Of a DNA stretch of 64,000 nucleotides, positions 18,183-26,786 are shown piece after piece. Every line of letters starts with the position of its first letter. The first letter of the stretch is position 1. The translations under genes and the position numbers were made by a program. Under the pieces are notes generated by a model, which worked only from the letters and a program-made list of their open reading frames with translations, searched no databases and was not told where the DNA came from. Origin of the DNA: Aquisphaera giovannonii (GTDB taxonomy: Bacteria; Planctomycetota; Planctomycetia; Isosphaerales; Isosphaeraceae); assembly GCF_008087625.1 (NCBI RefSeq), contig NZ_CP042997.1:3906001-3970000 (forward strand). The letters are read 5' to 3'.

Positions 18183-18911
18183 ATGAGCACGCCCGCCGCC
18201 CGCCCGAGGCCGACATGGATCGACTATCCGGACACGGACGGTAAGCCCATGGCCGAGAACACGATCCAGTACGAGTGGATCGTCAAGATCAAGGGGAGCC
18301 TGGGATCTGCCTTCGCGGATCGGCCCGACGTCTTCGTCGCGGGCGACCTCTTCTGGTATCCGGTCGAGGGGGATAACAAGACCCGCATGGCACCCGACGT
18401 CATGGTCGCGGTCGGACGGCCCAAGGGGGACCGTTACTCGTACATGCAGTGGGTCGAGGAGGGCATCCCGCCGCAGGTGGTCTTCGAGATCCTGTCGCCG
18501 GGAAACCGCAGCCGCGAGATGCAACGGAAGCTCGAGTTCTACGAGCGGTTCGGCGTCGAGGAATACTACATCTACCATCCCGAACGCGACCGCCTCACGG
18601 TCCGGATCCGCGAGGGGGGCCGACTCGTGGAACGCCCCGTGACGGGTGAATGGGTCAGCCCCCTGCTGGGAATCCGCTTCGACACGACCGTCCATCCCAT
18701 GGTCATTTACAAGCCGGATGGCGGCCCCTTCGAGACGTTCGACGAGGTCGTATCGGGCAGGGGGAAGGCCGTCAGGGAGCGCGACGCCATCGCCGAGCAG
18801 CGCGACGCCATCGCCGAGCAGCGCGACGCCATCGCCGAGCAGCGCGACGCCGCCCTGAGGGATCGCGATCGATTGCTCGCCCGGCTTAAAGAGCTGGGGA
18901 TCGAGCCCTGA
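18183..18911 (+). CDS. Uma2 family (PD-(D/E)XK) putative endonuclease
   Basis: The ATG at 18183 gives a 242-residue protein; the longer open frame upstream is a shadow of the membrane-protein gene. The Uma2/DUF820 core includes MAPDVMVAVG (about residue 65), VVFEILSPGNRS (about 100) and QRKLEFYERFGVEEYYIYHP, which supply the D, E and K of the restriction-like active site. The C-terminus is a coiled-coil tail with three copies of the heptad DAIAEQR. Uma2 proteins are very abundant in Planctomycetes and Cyanobacteria; their biological role is not settled. Confidence 0.88.
   Translation: MSTPAARPRPTWIDYPDTDGKPMAENTIQYEWIVKIKGSLGSAFADRPDVFVAGDLFWYPVEGDNKTRMAPDVMVAVGRPKGDRYSYMQWVEEGIPPQVVFEILSPGNRSREMQRKLEFYERFGVEEYYIYHPERDRLTVRIREGGRLVERPVTGEWVSPLLGIRFDTTVHPMVIYKPDGGPFETFDEVVSGRGKAVRERDAIAEQRDAIAEQRDAIAEQRDAALRDRDRLLARLKELGIEP
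18781..18854 (+). repeat. 21-bp tandem repeat encoding DAIAEQR heptads
   Basis: Three exact consecutive 21-base units begin at 18781, 18802 and 18823, followed by a partial fourth. They encode a heptad that extends the coiled-coil tail of the Uma2 protein. Exact identity of the units at the DNA level suggests recent expansion by slippage. Confidence 0.85.
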
Positions 18912-18953
18912 TCGACCGGGCTGGATCCCCGGGACCTCGCGGCCCGAGGCCGC

Positions 18954-20168
18954 TCAGGGCTTCGACCCGAGGTTCTCGAACAGGTAGAGCCCGCTCTTGC
19001 CCGGGCAGACGAGGTCGAGGTCGCCGTCGCCGTCGATGTCCACGGCGGTAACCTGGAGGCCCGTGCCGGCGGTGCCGGCGGGGAAGTCCCGGAGGGCGAG
19101 CCGCTGGTCCGCCTTCGCCGGCGCGTCCTTCGCCGGGTCTCCCTGGTAGATGACGTGCTTCACCCAGGACTTGGAGCCGCGGTCGAAGGCGTACCAGGCC
19201 AGCAGCGAGCCGTCGGTCGCGCCCGGCTCGATCTCGTGGGCATAGACGCGCTTGCCGCTGATCAGCTCGTTGGCCTGGCCGTCGCCGTCGAGTTCCGCCC
19301 AGAGGAGGGTGTGCACCGACGCGACCGCGGCGTCGATCGTCCCCTTCGTCCAGGTGGCCTCTCCGCCGGCGCTCCTGCCCTGCTTCATCCAGAAGAGGCC
19401 GTAGTCGTGGCCGTTGCCGTAGACGAGGTCGGCCAGGCCGTCGCCGTCCACGTCGCGGGCGAGGATCTGGATCCCGGTCGCGCCGAGGTTCCAGTCGGCG
19501 TGCCAGGCCCACGGCTGGCGAGAAGGCTCCGCGGGGGCCTCGAACCAGCCCTTCGGCGTGAGCAGGTCCACGCGGCCGTCGCCGTTGACGTCCCCGGAGC
19601 CGACGCCGTGCCCCGCCGCGGCGGCACCGAAGTCGTGTTTCTTGAGGGTGACCGCCTTGGAGCCGGGCGTCGGGACCACCTCGTACCAGGCCACGACGTT
19701 GACCGTGTTGGGGAGCAGGTCGGGGACCCCGTCGCCGGTCAGGTCCACCATCGCGGCCGTCTCCGAGGGCCCCGGGACGTCCACCTGGTGATAGGCCCAT
19801 GGGCCGCCGGACTTGCCGGGGTTCTCCACCCAGCCGACGTCCTTCCCGAAGTAGGAGACCGTGAGGTAGTCCGCCTGGCCGTCGCCGTTGACGTCCAGCG
19901 GGAAGGTCGCGAAGTCGTTGTAGTAGGTCCCCTGGCGGACGACGTCCCGGACGTGGTGCGGGGCCCACGAGGGGCCCTGGTACCACGTGTCCCCGCAGAC
20001 GATGTCGAGCTTGCCGTCGTTGTCCACGTCGAAGACGCCGGCCGCCTCGAACTCGCTCCGGCCGTTGATGGCGTGCTGCTTCCACCTCGGCTCGCCGGCC
20101 CATGCCCCCGCGGCCGCGGCCAGGAACAGGGCCGCCGCCCCCGTCGACATCAAACGACGCTTCGTCAT
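18954..20168 (-). CDS. Secreted FG-GAP/VCBS repeat protein
   Basis: The 404-residue protein has an N-terminal signal peptide (MTKRRLMSTGAAALFLAAAAGAWAG) and at least six repeats with the calcium-binding pattern DxDxDGxxD, for example FDVDNDGKLDIVCGD, LDVNGDGQADYLTVS, GDVNGDGRVDLLTPKG, RDVDGDGLADLVYGN and VDIDGDGDLDLVCPG. This predicts an integrin-like beta propeller outside the cytoplasm. Its start is 73 bp from the stop of the Gfo/Idh gene on the same strand, so the two may be co-transcribed. No enzymatic domain is present; ligand or carbohydrate binding is a reasonable guess. Confidence 0.9.
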   Translation of the reverse strand: MTKRRLMSTGAAALFLAAAAGAWAGEPRWKQHAINGRSEFEAAGVFDVDNDGKLDIVCGDTWYQGPSWAPHHVRDVVRQGTYYNDFATFPLDVNGDGQADYLTVSYFGKDVGWVENPGKSGGPWAYHQVDVPGPSETAAMVDLTGDGVPDLLPNTVNVVAWYEVVPTPGSKAVTLKKHDFGAAAAGHGVGSGDVNGDGRVDLLTPKGWFEAPAEPSRQPWAWHADWNLGATGIQILARDVDGDGLADLVYGNGHDYGLFWMKQGRSAGGEATWTKGTIDAAVASVHTLLWAELDGDGQANELISGKRVYAHEIEPGATDGSLLAWYAFDRGSKSWVKHVIYQGDPAKDAPAKADQRLALRDFPAGTAGTGLQVTAVDIDGDGDLDLVCPGKSGLYLFENLGSKP

Positions 20169-20241
20169 GTCATTCTCCTGAACGTATCAATGATTCGGAT
20201 GATGAATCCCGGATTCCAAGGGCGGCCCACCTTCGGGGCGA

Positions 20242-21561
20242 TCAGACCTCCGGCAGGGCCCAGGGCGCCCGGTAGGTCTTCGACAGCATGCGGTTGGCCT
20301 CGGGATGGTTGGTGAACCGCTCGGCCGCGGCGTCCCACTTGAGCTTCTCGCCGACCCGGAGGGAGATGTTCCCGAGCGCACCGACCGAGCTCAGCCGGTG
20401 CCCGTAGTCGAAGTTGCACGAGCAGGTCGCTCGCGTCTTGATGGCATCCAGCCACTCCCTGTGGTGGCCGACGGAGCGGGGGAGCGTCCTCGGGACCTCG
20501 GGTACGTCCTTGCCTTTGGCCGGGATGATCTTGTGGGTGTTGTAGTTCGTGACGAGGGTCGCCTCGGTCCCCTGGAACATGATGCCCTGGCCCATGCCCT
20601 CGATGCCGTGGGTGTTCGCGTCGGTGTGGCTCCAGACGAGCAGGAAGTTCCTGCCGTCCTTCTCGTACTCGTAGGCGACCTCGAGAGTGTCCGGCGTCTC
20701 GCCGTTGTCGTTGAGCGCGAACCGGCCGCCGGACGCGGAGATCGTCCGCGGGGCGTCCACGCCCATGGCCCAGTGCACCGGGTCCACGATGTGGCAGCAG
20801 AAGTCGGTCAGCAGACCCCCGCCGTAGTCCCAGAACCATCGCCAGTTGAACAGGAACCGATTCGGATTGAACGGCCGCTTCGGCGCGGGGCCGAGCCAGA
20901 GGTCGTAGTCGCAGCCGGCCGGCGGGTCGCCGTCGGCGGGCCTGCCCAGGCCGCTGCGGTCCGCGGCCATCCAGACGCGGACCTTGCTGACCTGCCCGAG
21001 AACCCCGGACCGGACGATCTCGACGACCCGGTGGTAATTCTCGCCGGCGTGGATCAGGTTGCCCATCTGGGTGACGCGCCGGTGCTTCGCGGCGGCCTTC
21101 ACCACGGCCCGGCCCTCGGCGACGGTGTGCGTCAGCGGCTTCTCGCAGTAGACGTCCTTGCCGGCCTGGCAGGCCAGGATCGTCGGGATGGCGTGCCAGT
21201 GGTCGGGCGTGGCGACGACCACCGCGTCCAGGTCCTTCCGCTCGAGCAGCTTCCGGAAGTCGTGGTAGACCTCCGGCTTGCCGTCGGCCGCCGACTGGGC
21301 ACGCCGGGCGTTCGGCTCGTAGACGTCGCAGACCGCGCCGACGCGGACGTCCGGGAAGCCCTTGAAGATGTTGAGCAGCCCGCTCCCCATCCCCCCGACG
21401 CCGATGAAGCCCAGCACGATCGAGTCGCTGGGCGCCGCCTTGCCCTCGCCCGGCTTCGCCTCCTCGTCCGCGGCCGTCCCCGCGAGGCCCCGCCGCGACG
21501 CCATCGTCGCCGCCCCGAGCGCAGAGGCCGCCATCATCTCCCGCCGCGTCCAGCCCCTCAT
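20242..21561 (-). CDS. Gfo/Idh/MocA family oxidoreductase, Tat-exported
   Basis: I place the start at the ATG at 21561 because a GAGGAG ribosome site lies just upstream and the Tat leader (MRGWTRREMMAASALGAATMA) then begins the protein; an upstream in-frame start adds 13 residues. The 439-residue product has the Rossmann motif GFIGVGGMGSGLL near residue 48 and the EKP motif (CEKPLTHTVAEGRAVV) near 138. The DYDLWLGPAPKRPFNPNRF segment and the following WRWFWDYGGGLLTDFCCHIVD are typical of the large planctomycete group of exported oxidoreductases. Probable NAD(P)-linked sugar oxidation; substrate unknown. Confidence 0.92.
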   Translation of the reverse strand: MRGWTRREMMAASALGAATMASRRGLAGTAADEEAKPGEGKAAPSDSIVLGFIGVGGMGSGLLNIFKGFPDVRVGAVCDVYEPNARRAQSAADGKPEVYHDFRKLLERKDLDAVVVATPDHWHAIPTILACQAGKDVYCEKPLTHTVAEGRAVVKAAAKHRRVTQMGNLIHAGENYHRVVEIVRSGVLGQVSKVRVWMAADRSGLGRPADGDPPAGCDYDLWLGPAPKRPFNPNRFLFNWRWFWDYGGGLLTDFCCHIVDPVHWAMGVDAPRTISASGGRFALNDNGETPDTLEVAYEYEKDGRNFLLVWSHTDANTHGIEGMGQGIMFQGTEATLVTNYNTHKIIPAKGKDVPEVPRTLPRSVGHHREWLDAIKTRATCSCNFDYGHRLSSVGALGNISLRVGEKLKWDAAAERFTNHPEANRMLSKTYRAPWALPEV

Positions 21562-21672
21562 GAGAAGCTCCTCGCCGTTGGCCGTCCTGGGTCCCACCAT
21601 CCCGGTTCGTACCAGAGCCGGGGCCCGACCTCAAGGCCCCGCCTCGCCGCGGGCCGCCCGGGACGGTTCCGG

Positions 21673-21720
21673 CTCACCCATACCTCGGGACCTGCGGGTC
21701 GGCCTCGAGGGACCGGGCGT
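21673..21720. repeat. Direct repeat, left copy (duplicated rhodanese 3' end)
   Basis: These 48 bases match 22519-22566 at 46 positions. The right copy is the end of the rhodanese gene, including its stop codon; this left copy preserves the same reading (SLEADPQVPRYG then stop) but without the rest of the gene. The two copies bracket the antitoxin-toxin pair. Confidence 0.85.
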
Positions 21721-21741
21721 ACGCATTGCGGCCGGGATGCG

Positions 21742-22197
21742 TCACGCCGTGATGCTCTCCCATTCTCGGGCGTCGACGAACCTGCCAAGGTGGCCGACGT
21801 TCGTCGTGGCGACGACCGCGTCACTCCCTTCCCGGGCCGCGAGGTCGGCCTGGGCGGCGAGGATGATGTCGAAGTCGAGGGCCGAATCGTCGGCGTTCGC
21901 ATGACCCGCATTCCTTGCATCAGCCCACATCTCGGCGGCTCGGCGCCAGACGGACGTGGTCACCGGGAGGTAGCCGAATTGATGGGCCAGTCGATCGAGC
22001 CGATCGAGCCCCCCACGACGCCCGGATCGGAAGAGTTCTCGACGAACTTCATAGTCGGCCCCCTCCGGGATCATCACCCGATTGCCCGCCGCGATGACCC
22101 CGGAGAGCCACGCTCGACATCGGCGTGAGACCTCGTCCCCTTTGGGATTGGTCACCAGCCCGAGCGGGCCGGCGTCCAGGAGGATGAGCCGGCTCAC
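21742..22197 (-). CDS. PIN-domain toxin (VapC-like ribonuclease)
   Basis: The GTG at 22197 overlaps the antitoxin stop (GTGA) and gives 151 residues beginning MSRLILLDAGPLGLVTNPKG. PIN-domain acidic residues are visible: D in LLDAGPLG, E in PEGADYEVRREL, D in DSALDFDIILAAQAD, and the terminal ATTNVGHLGRFVDA motif, where N takes the place of the more usual D. Family members are Mg-dependent RNases acting as toxins of type II modules. The neighbouring 71-residue ORF is the expected antitoxin. The pair is flanked by a 48-bp direct repeat, suggesting arrival as a small cassette. Confidence 0.88.
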   Translation of the reverse strand: MSRLILLDAGPLGLVTNPKGDEVSRRCRAWLSGVIAAGNRVMIPEGADYEVRRELFRSGRRGGLDRLDRLAHQFGYLPVTTSVWRRAAEMWADARNAGHANADDSALDFDIILAAQADLAAREGSDAVVATTNVGHLGRFVDAREWESITA

Positions 22198-22409
22198 GGG
22201 AAGAGGCTCCGAGTCGAACCCACTCGCTTCGCCCCCAACGCCTCCCGGAGCACGGCCAGCGTCTCCCGTTGCTCTTCCTCGTCGCCGTCCACATCCCACG
22301 ACTCGAGTAGCCGGAGGGCTTCCTGGTTGCGTCGCGCCAGTTCCTCCGCGCTCAAGCTAGGGACGAGCGGCCGCTCGGTCGTGGATCTGGATGATGGTGC
22401 AACCGACAT
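22194..22409 (-). CDS. Putative antitoxin of PIN toxin-antitoxin pair
   Basis: This 71-residue gene starts at the ATG at 22409, preceded by GGGAGG, and ends by overlapping the toxin GTG. The protein (MSVAPSSRSTTERPL...) has a flexible N-terminus and a predicted helix rich in E, A, L and R (LSAEELARRNQEALRLLESWD), then an acidic DGDEEEQRETLAVLREAL helix. No classic AbrB, RHH or Phd fold motif is evident. The antitoxin role is inferred from size, position and four-base overlap. An alternative start at 22445 would add 12 residues. Confidence 0.75.
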   Translation of the reverse strand: MSVAPSSRSTTERPLVPSLSAEELARRNQEALRLLESWDVDGDEEEQRETLAVLREALGAKRVGSTRSLFP

Positions 22410-22518
22410 TTCATGCCTCCCGTAGCCGAAGATCGGATGGATCATCTCGCGAAATTCTAGGCGAACCGGCCGGGTCTGAGAGCCGGGGAATCCGGAGGAA
22501 TCGTCCGGCCGCCTCCGC

Positions 22519-22566
22519 CTCACCCATACCGCGGGACCTGCGGGTCGGCCTCGAGGGACCAGGCGT
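22519..22566. repeat. Direct repeat, right copy (rhodanese 3' end)
   Basis: Partner of 21673-21720, 846 bases apart, 46 of 48 positions identical. It overlaps the last codons and stop of the intact rhodanese gene. The antitoxin and toxin lie wholly between the two copies. Confidence 0.85.
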
Positions 22567-22900
22567 CGATGCCGCCGCGGAGATTTTGGACGCCCCGCAC
22601 GCCCCTCGCGACGAGCCACTCGGCGACGGCCATCGAGCGGACGCCGTGGTGGCAGTAGACCACGAGCGGGCCGCGATCCGCGGCGGCGGCCAGGGCTTCC
22701 AGGTGCGACGGGACCTGACGCATGGGGATGTGGAGGTCGCCCGCCGTGGGCGGGACGGGGATGGCGCAGAAGGACCGCTCCATCGGCTCGCGGACGTCGA
22801 GCAGCGTCATCGGCTCGCCCTCGTGTAGGCGGCGGAGGATCTCCCGCGGAGCCAACTCGGGGATCTCCGGGGATGGATGCGGATCGCTCGCGGGGCTCAC
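22520..22900 (-). CDS. Rhodanese-like sulfurtransferase domain protein
   Basis: This 126-residue single-domain protein has the rhodanese fold: LLDVREPMERSFCAIP (about residue 34), a LHIPMRQVPSHLEAL segment, and the active loop VVYCHHGVRSMAVAEWLVARG, in which C is the catalytic cysteine (about residue 82) and HHGVRS forms the six-residue loop. LRGGIDAWSLEADPQVPRYG ends the protein. Such GlpE/PspE-like proteins move sulfane sulfur or bind it; the loop shape is of the small single-domain type. No signal peptide, so cytoplasmic. Its last 16 codons are repeated beyond the neighbouring toxin gene. Confidence 0.92.
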   Translation of the reverse strand: MSPASDPHPSPEIPELAPREILRRLHEGEPMTLLDVREPMERSFCAIPVPPTAGDLHIPMRQVPSHLEALAAAADRGPLVVYCHHGVRSMAVAEWLVARGVRGVQNLRGGIDAWSLEADPQVPRYG

Positions 22901-22945
22901 GGTGGGGCCTCGATGGGTGGGGGGGGACGCGGCGGGGATGCCGCC

Positions 22946-23956
22946 TCACTTGGCGGCGACCGGGATCGCGAAGTCGCCGAGCATGTTCCGCCAGACGGAG
23001 TGGATGTGGTTGGCGTTGTTCTGCGTGTTGTTGAACTCGATGAGGAACGTGGGCCCCTGCACCCGGTAGGCGTGCGGCCGGGTCCGATCCGCGGGGCCGT
23101 ACCAGGCGAACCTGATCCCCTCGGGATTGGCGCGGCGGATCTCGTCCAGCCAGGACTTGGCCACCTCGTCCGGCATGTCGGATGAGTAGGCGTCGATCAG
23201 GGCCCGGAGGTAGCCCTTCTGGTCCGCGTTCAGGGCGTCGTAGGCGATCCCCGGGGCCGCGTCCGCCGGGGGCTGGGGGGTGTTGGCCGCCCGGATGTCG
23301 CGAGGCGCCTCGGGGGCGACGATCGCGGTCTTCTGCTGGTTGCCGTCGAGCGCCTGGACCAGCCGCAGGGCCGTGTCCTCGCGATCGGCCAGCGTCCGCA
23401 CGCCCTGACGAGGCCCCTCGCGGACCTCGGCGGGGTTGGAGCCGAAGAACGTGGGCGTGGCGCCGACGACCTTGCCGTCCTCGATCGCGAAGTTGAGCGA
23501 GAGGTGATGCCCCTCGACCCGCCAGCCCCACTTGCCGGTGTCCGACGGCGTGCCGAAGATCGTCAGGAAGTACCGCTCGGGATCGCGGACCGGTCCGCGC
23601 CCCTTCTCGAGCTCGAGGAGGACCTGCTCCAGGCTCATGATCGTGGTGGCCTTGAGGTAGCCCCCGCCGCCGGTCCCCGTCGCGATCAGGCCGAACGCGA
23701 GGGCCCGCTGCGCCGGGGTCAGCTCCTTGATGGGGATCCCCTTCCGATCGCGCGGGATGAAGTGCCAGTTCAGCCGCTCGGGCGAGTCATAGGGGAAGAC
23801 CGCCTTTGCCGCCTGCTCCTTGCCGAGAGCCCCCACGAACCGCCCCGCGGCGGTCGCCATGCGGGTCCCCGTCTGCTCGACGTAACCGCTGGCCACGACG
23901 GCGAGGCCGACCACCGCCGCGGAGGCGAGGACCAGGCTGGGCTTCATGCGCTTCAT
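22946..23956 (-). CDS. DUF3500 domain exported protein
   Basis: The 336-residue protein begins with a hydrophobic export signal (PSLVLASAAVVGLAVVASGYV). The body matches the DUF3500 family: FPYDSPERLNWHFIPRDRKGIPIKEL, ALAFGLIATGTGGGGYLKATTIMSLEQVL, YFLTIFGTPSDTGKWGWRVEGHHLSLNF and, near the end, FLIEFNNTQNNANHIHSVWRNMLGDFA. The histidines and acidic residues are conserved in the family but no activity is established that I know of. It lies 46 bp upstream of the rhodanese gene on the same strand. Confidence 0.88.
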   Translation of the reverse strand: MKRMKPSLVLASAAVVGLAVVASGYVEQTGTRMATAAGRFVGALGKEQAAKAVFPYDSPERLNWHFIPRDRKGIPIKELTPAQRALAFGLIATGTGGGGYLKATTIMSLEQVLLELEKGRGPVRDPERYFLTIFGTPSDTGKWGWRVEGHHLSLNFAIEDGKVVGATPTFFGSNPAEVREGPRQGVRTLADREDTALRLVQALDGNQQKTAIVAPEAPRDIRAANTPQPPADAAPGIAYDALNADQKGYLRALIDAYSSDMPDEVAKSWLDEIRRANPEGIRFAWYGPADRTRPHAYRVQGPTFLIEFNNTQNNANHIHSVWRNMLGDFAIPVAAK

Positions 23957-24183
23957 GGCGGGTCTCCAGGAGGCGGGGAGTTTCCTACGCGGCCGTCGTC
24001 GCGGACGAGGCGTTCCACCCTAACAGGTTAACGAACGGCCGAGCCGCCGCCAGGCTCTTGCCGCCGGGCCGGCCCCGCGACCCGCCGGGCCGCCGATGTT
24101 TCGGGGGTCGGGCGAGGATCGTCGGCATGCTCCTTGATCACGCCCGGCCGGTCCCGGACCATGGGTGGCAATCGGAGGCAACC

Positions 24184-24573
24184 ATGGGAGATCCCCGCCC
24201 GGCGACCGCCGCCATCGACGACTACATCGCGTCCTTCCCGTCCGAGATCCGAGCCATCCTGGAGCGCGTCCGCTCGACGATCCGCGACGCGGCGCCGGGC
24301 GCGGAGGAGGCGATCCGATACCGGATGCCGACCTTCCGATGGAAAGGCAACCTCGTCCACTTCGCGGCGTTCAAGCACCACATCGGGCTCTATCCCCCCG
24401 TGAAGGGCGACGCGGCCCTCAGATCCGACCTGGAGCGGTACGCGGGCGAGAAGGGGAACCTGAAGTTCCCGCTCGACGAGCCGATCCCCTACGAGCTGAT
24501 CGCCCGGGTCGTGCGGCGTCGCGTGCAGGAGCAGGAGGAAGCGGCCGGGGCGAAGGGGCGGCGGCAACGGTAG
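24184..24573 (+). CDS. DUF1801 / YdhG-like small protein
   Basis: The ATG at 24184 gives 129 residues, the usual length for this family; the longer open frame upstream has no support. Conserved pieces are DDYIASFPSEIRAILERVRSTIRDAAPGAEEAIRYRMPTFRWKGNLVHFAAFKHHIGLYP and the later EKGNLKFPLDEPIPYELIARVVRRRV, which define the DUF1801 (iron chaperone-like YdhG) fold. Proteins of this family in Bacillus are called iron chaperones (Fra), but many relatives are uncharacterised. Divergent from DUF3500 with 227 bp between starts. Confidence 0.88.
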   Translation: MGDPRPATAAIDDYIASFPSEIRAILERVRSTIRDAAPGAEEAIRYRMPTFRWKGNLVHFAAFKHHIGLYPPVKGDAALRSDLERYAGEKGNLKFPLDEPIPYELIARVVRRRVQEQEEAAGAKGRRQR

Positions 24574-24743
24574 AGCCGATCGCGCGGCCGCGCGGCCGAG
24601 CCAGCCTGACCCGCCCTCCACCGGCGGGACGCCCGTCCGGCCCGGCACTTGCCGCGGCCGCTCCGGCGCGGCATCCTACGGGCGCCCTCGCGGTTTGCAT
24701 CCGTTCCCTGCCACAAAATCCCTCCCCCCACCCGGTGCGACTC

Positions 24744-26786
24744 ATGAACCCGACTCGACACGAGCGCCCCCGCACCATGCGCCGGACCATCGCCTGCCTG
24801 ATCTTCCTGGCGACGGCCGTCGCGGCCCGCGGGGCCGAGCCGCCGCGGCTCCGCAGGTCCGAGAGCTTCCTCGGAATCCACTTCGACTTCCACGCCGGGC
24901 CCGACTGCAAGGAGGTCGGCAGGAACACGACGGCCGCCATGGTGGACCGCATCATCGACCTGGTGAGGCCGGATTATCTCCAGGTGGACTGCAAGGGGCA
25001 CCCCGGCTACACGAGCTACCCGACGAAGGTCGGCAACCCCGCCCCCGGCTTCGTCGGCGATCCGCTCAAGGTCTGGCGCGAGGCGACCGCGCGCCGCGGC
25101 GTGGCCCTCTACATGCACTACTCGGGCATCTACGACGAGCACGCGGTGAGGACTCACCCCGACTGGGCCGCCACCCGGGCCGACGGCGCGAAGGACGACC
25201 GGGCCACCACGCCCTTCGGTCCCTACGCCAACGCGCTCCTGATCCCGCAGCTCCGCGAGCTGGCCGGCGTCTACGGCGTGGACGGCGTCTGGATCGACGG
25301 GGACTGCTGGGCCACCGTGCCCGATTACGGCGACGCCGCGGCCGCGGCCTTCCGCTCCGCGACGGGGTTCCAGGCGCCGCCGAAGGGCCCCGGCGATCCC
25401 GCCTGGCGGCCGTTCCTGGACTTCCACCGGGACGCGTACCGGGATTACCTGCGCCGGGTCGTGGCCGGCGTGAAGGCCACGAACCCGACGTTCCAAGTCT
25501 GCTCCAACTGGGCCTTCACCGACCACATGCCCGAGCCCGTCTCCGCGCCGGTGGACTTCCTCTCCGGCGACTTCTCCCCGCAGGACAGCGTGAACTCCGC
25601 GCGGCTCTCGGGCCGCTACCTGGCCCGCCAGGGCATCCCGTGGGACCTGATGGCCTGGAGCTTCACGACCGTCGCGAGCAAGACGACCGCTCCGGGACGG
25701 AACACCAAGTCGGCCGTGCAGCTCGAGCGCGAGGCGGCCGGGATCCTCGCCCTGGGAGGCGGCTTCCAGGCGTACTTCGGCCAGGGTCGCGACGGGTCCG
25801 TGAACCTGGACCGCATGCCCGTGATGGCGGAGGTCGCCGCCTTCTGCCGGGCCCGGCAGGCCCTCTGCCATCATTCACGGGCCGTCCCGCAGGTCGCCCT
25901 GCTCTTCTCCACGCCGGCCCACTACCGGGGCGTCGACCAGCTCTTCGGCCGCGACAACGAGCGACTCGCGGGAGTGCTCGCGTCGCTCCTGGAATCCCGC
26001 CACTCCGTCGAGGTCCTCGGCGAGCACCACCTGGCCGGGCGCCTGGACGACTACCCCCTCATCATCGTCCCGGAGTGGGAGTACCTCGCCCCGGGCTTCA
26101 TCGAGGACCTGAAGGGCTACGCGCGGAGGGGGGGCAGCCTCCTGCTCATCGGCCCCGAATCGGCCGGGCTGTTCGCCGACGTGCTCGACGTGAAGTTCGA
26201 CCCGGCAGCCGGCCGGGACGTCCACCTCGCCCACGATGGTGCTGTCACGACTCTCCCCGGCAAGGCGCCCGGCGTCGCCCTCGGGCCGCGGGCGAAGCCC
26301 GTCGGCACCCTGCTGGCGACCAAGTCCGACAGGTCGTCCGGCCGACCCGCCGCGGCCGTGACCGGACTCGGCGAGGGCAAGGTCGCCGCGACCTTCTTCC
26401 CCATGGGCCGGGCCTACAGCCACGAGCCGGACGCCACCGCCCGCGCCTTCCTCGACGCCCTCGCGCGATCCCTCTTCCCCGACCCGATCGCCGTCGTCGC
26501 GGGCTCGCCGTCGGCCGACGTCGACGTCCACGTCGCCACGAAGGGAGGGCGGCTCCTCGTCAACCTCGTGAACGCCTCCGGCCCCCATCGCACCGAGCCG
26601 ATCCTCGACGCGATCCCCCCGGTCGGCCCGCTGGATGTCACCATCCGCGTGCCCGCACGCCCGGCGCGGGTCACGCTCCAGCCCGCAGGGATCGACCTCC
26701 CGTTCGCCCATGAGAACAGCCGCATCCGTTTGACCGTCCCCGGCGTGGCCGTGCACGAGGTCGTCGTCGTCGAGCCGTCGAAGTGA
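24744..26786 (+). CDS. Secreted glycosidase-like (beta/alpha)8 protein
   Basis: The 680-residue reading starts at 24744; an ATG at 24777 begins the signal peptide directly (MRRTIACLIFLATAVAARGAEPP) and is equally plausible. The N-terminal half resembles the alpha-L-fucosidase / GH29-like or hypothetical glycosidase barrel: GIHFDFHAGPDCKEVG, DYLQVDCKGHPGYTSYPTKVG, a VDGVWIDGDCW strand with an aspartate in the nucleophile position (about residue 180), and FSPQDSVNSARLSGRYLA. The C-terminal half has a glutamine-amidotransferase-like Rossmann part (YPLIIVPEWEYLAPGFIEDLKGYARRGGSLLLIGPESA) and a beta domain, as in many bacterial GH families. Substrate unknown. Confidence 0.75.
   Translation: MNPTRHERPRTMRRTIACLIFLATAVAARGAEPPRLRRSESFLGIHFDFHAGPDCKEVGRNTTAAMVDRIIDLVRPDYLQVDCKGHPGYTSYPTKVGNPAPGFVGDPLKVWREATARRGVALYMHYSGIYDEHAVRTHPDWAATRADGAKDDRATTPFGPYANALLIPQLRELAGVYGVDGVWIDGDCWATVPDYGDAAAAAFRSATGFQAPPKGPGDPAWRPFLDFHRDAYRDYLRRVVAGVKATNPTFQVCSNWAFTDHMPEPVSAPVDFLSGDFSPQDSVNSARLSGRYLARQGIPWDLMAWSFTTVASKTTAPGRNTKSAVQLEREAAGILALGGGFQAYFGQGRDGSVNLDRMPVMAEVAAFCRARQALCHHSRAVPQVALLFSTPAHYRGVDQLFGRDNERLAGVLASLLESRHSVEVLGEHHLAGRLDDYPLIIVPEWEYLAPGFIEDLKGYARRGGSLLLIGPESAGLFADVLDVKFDPAAGRDVHLAHDGAVTTLPGKAPGVALGPRAKPVGTLLATKSDRSSGRPAAAVTGLGEGKVAATFFPMGRAYSHEPDATARAFLDALARSLFPDPIAVVAGSPSADVDVHVATKGGRLLVNLVNASGPHRTEPILDAIPPVGPLDVTIRVPARPARVTLQPAGIDLPFAHENSRIRLTVPGVAVHEVVVVEPSK

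Noticed and set aside
24028-24648. 206-codon minus-strand frame over the DUF1801 gene
   Set aside because: Antisense shadow; DUF1801 on the plus strand has clear family motifs.
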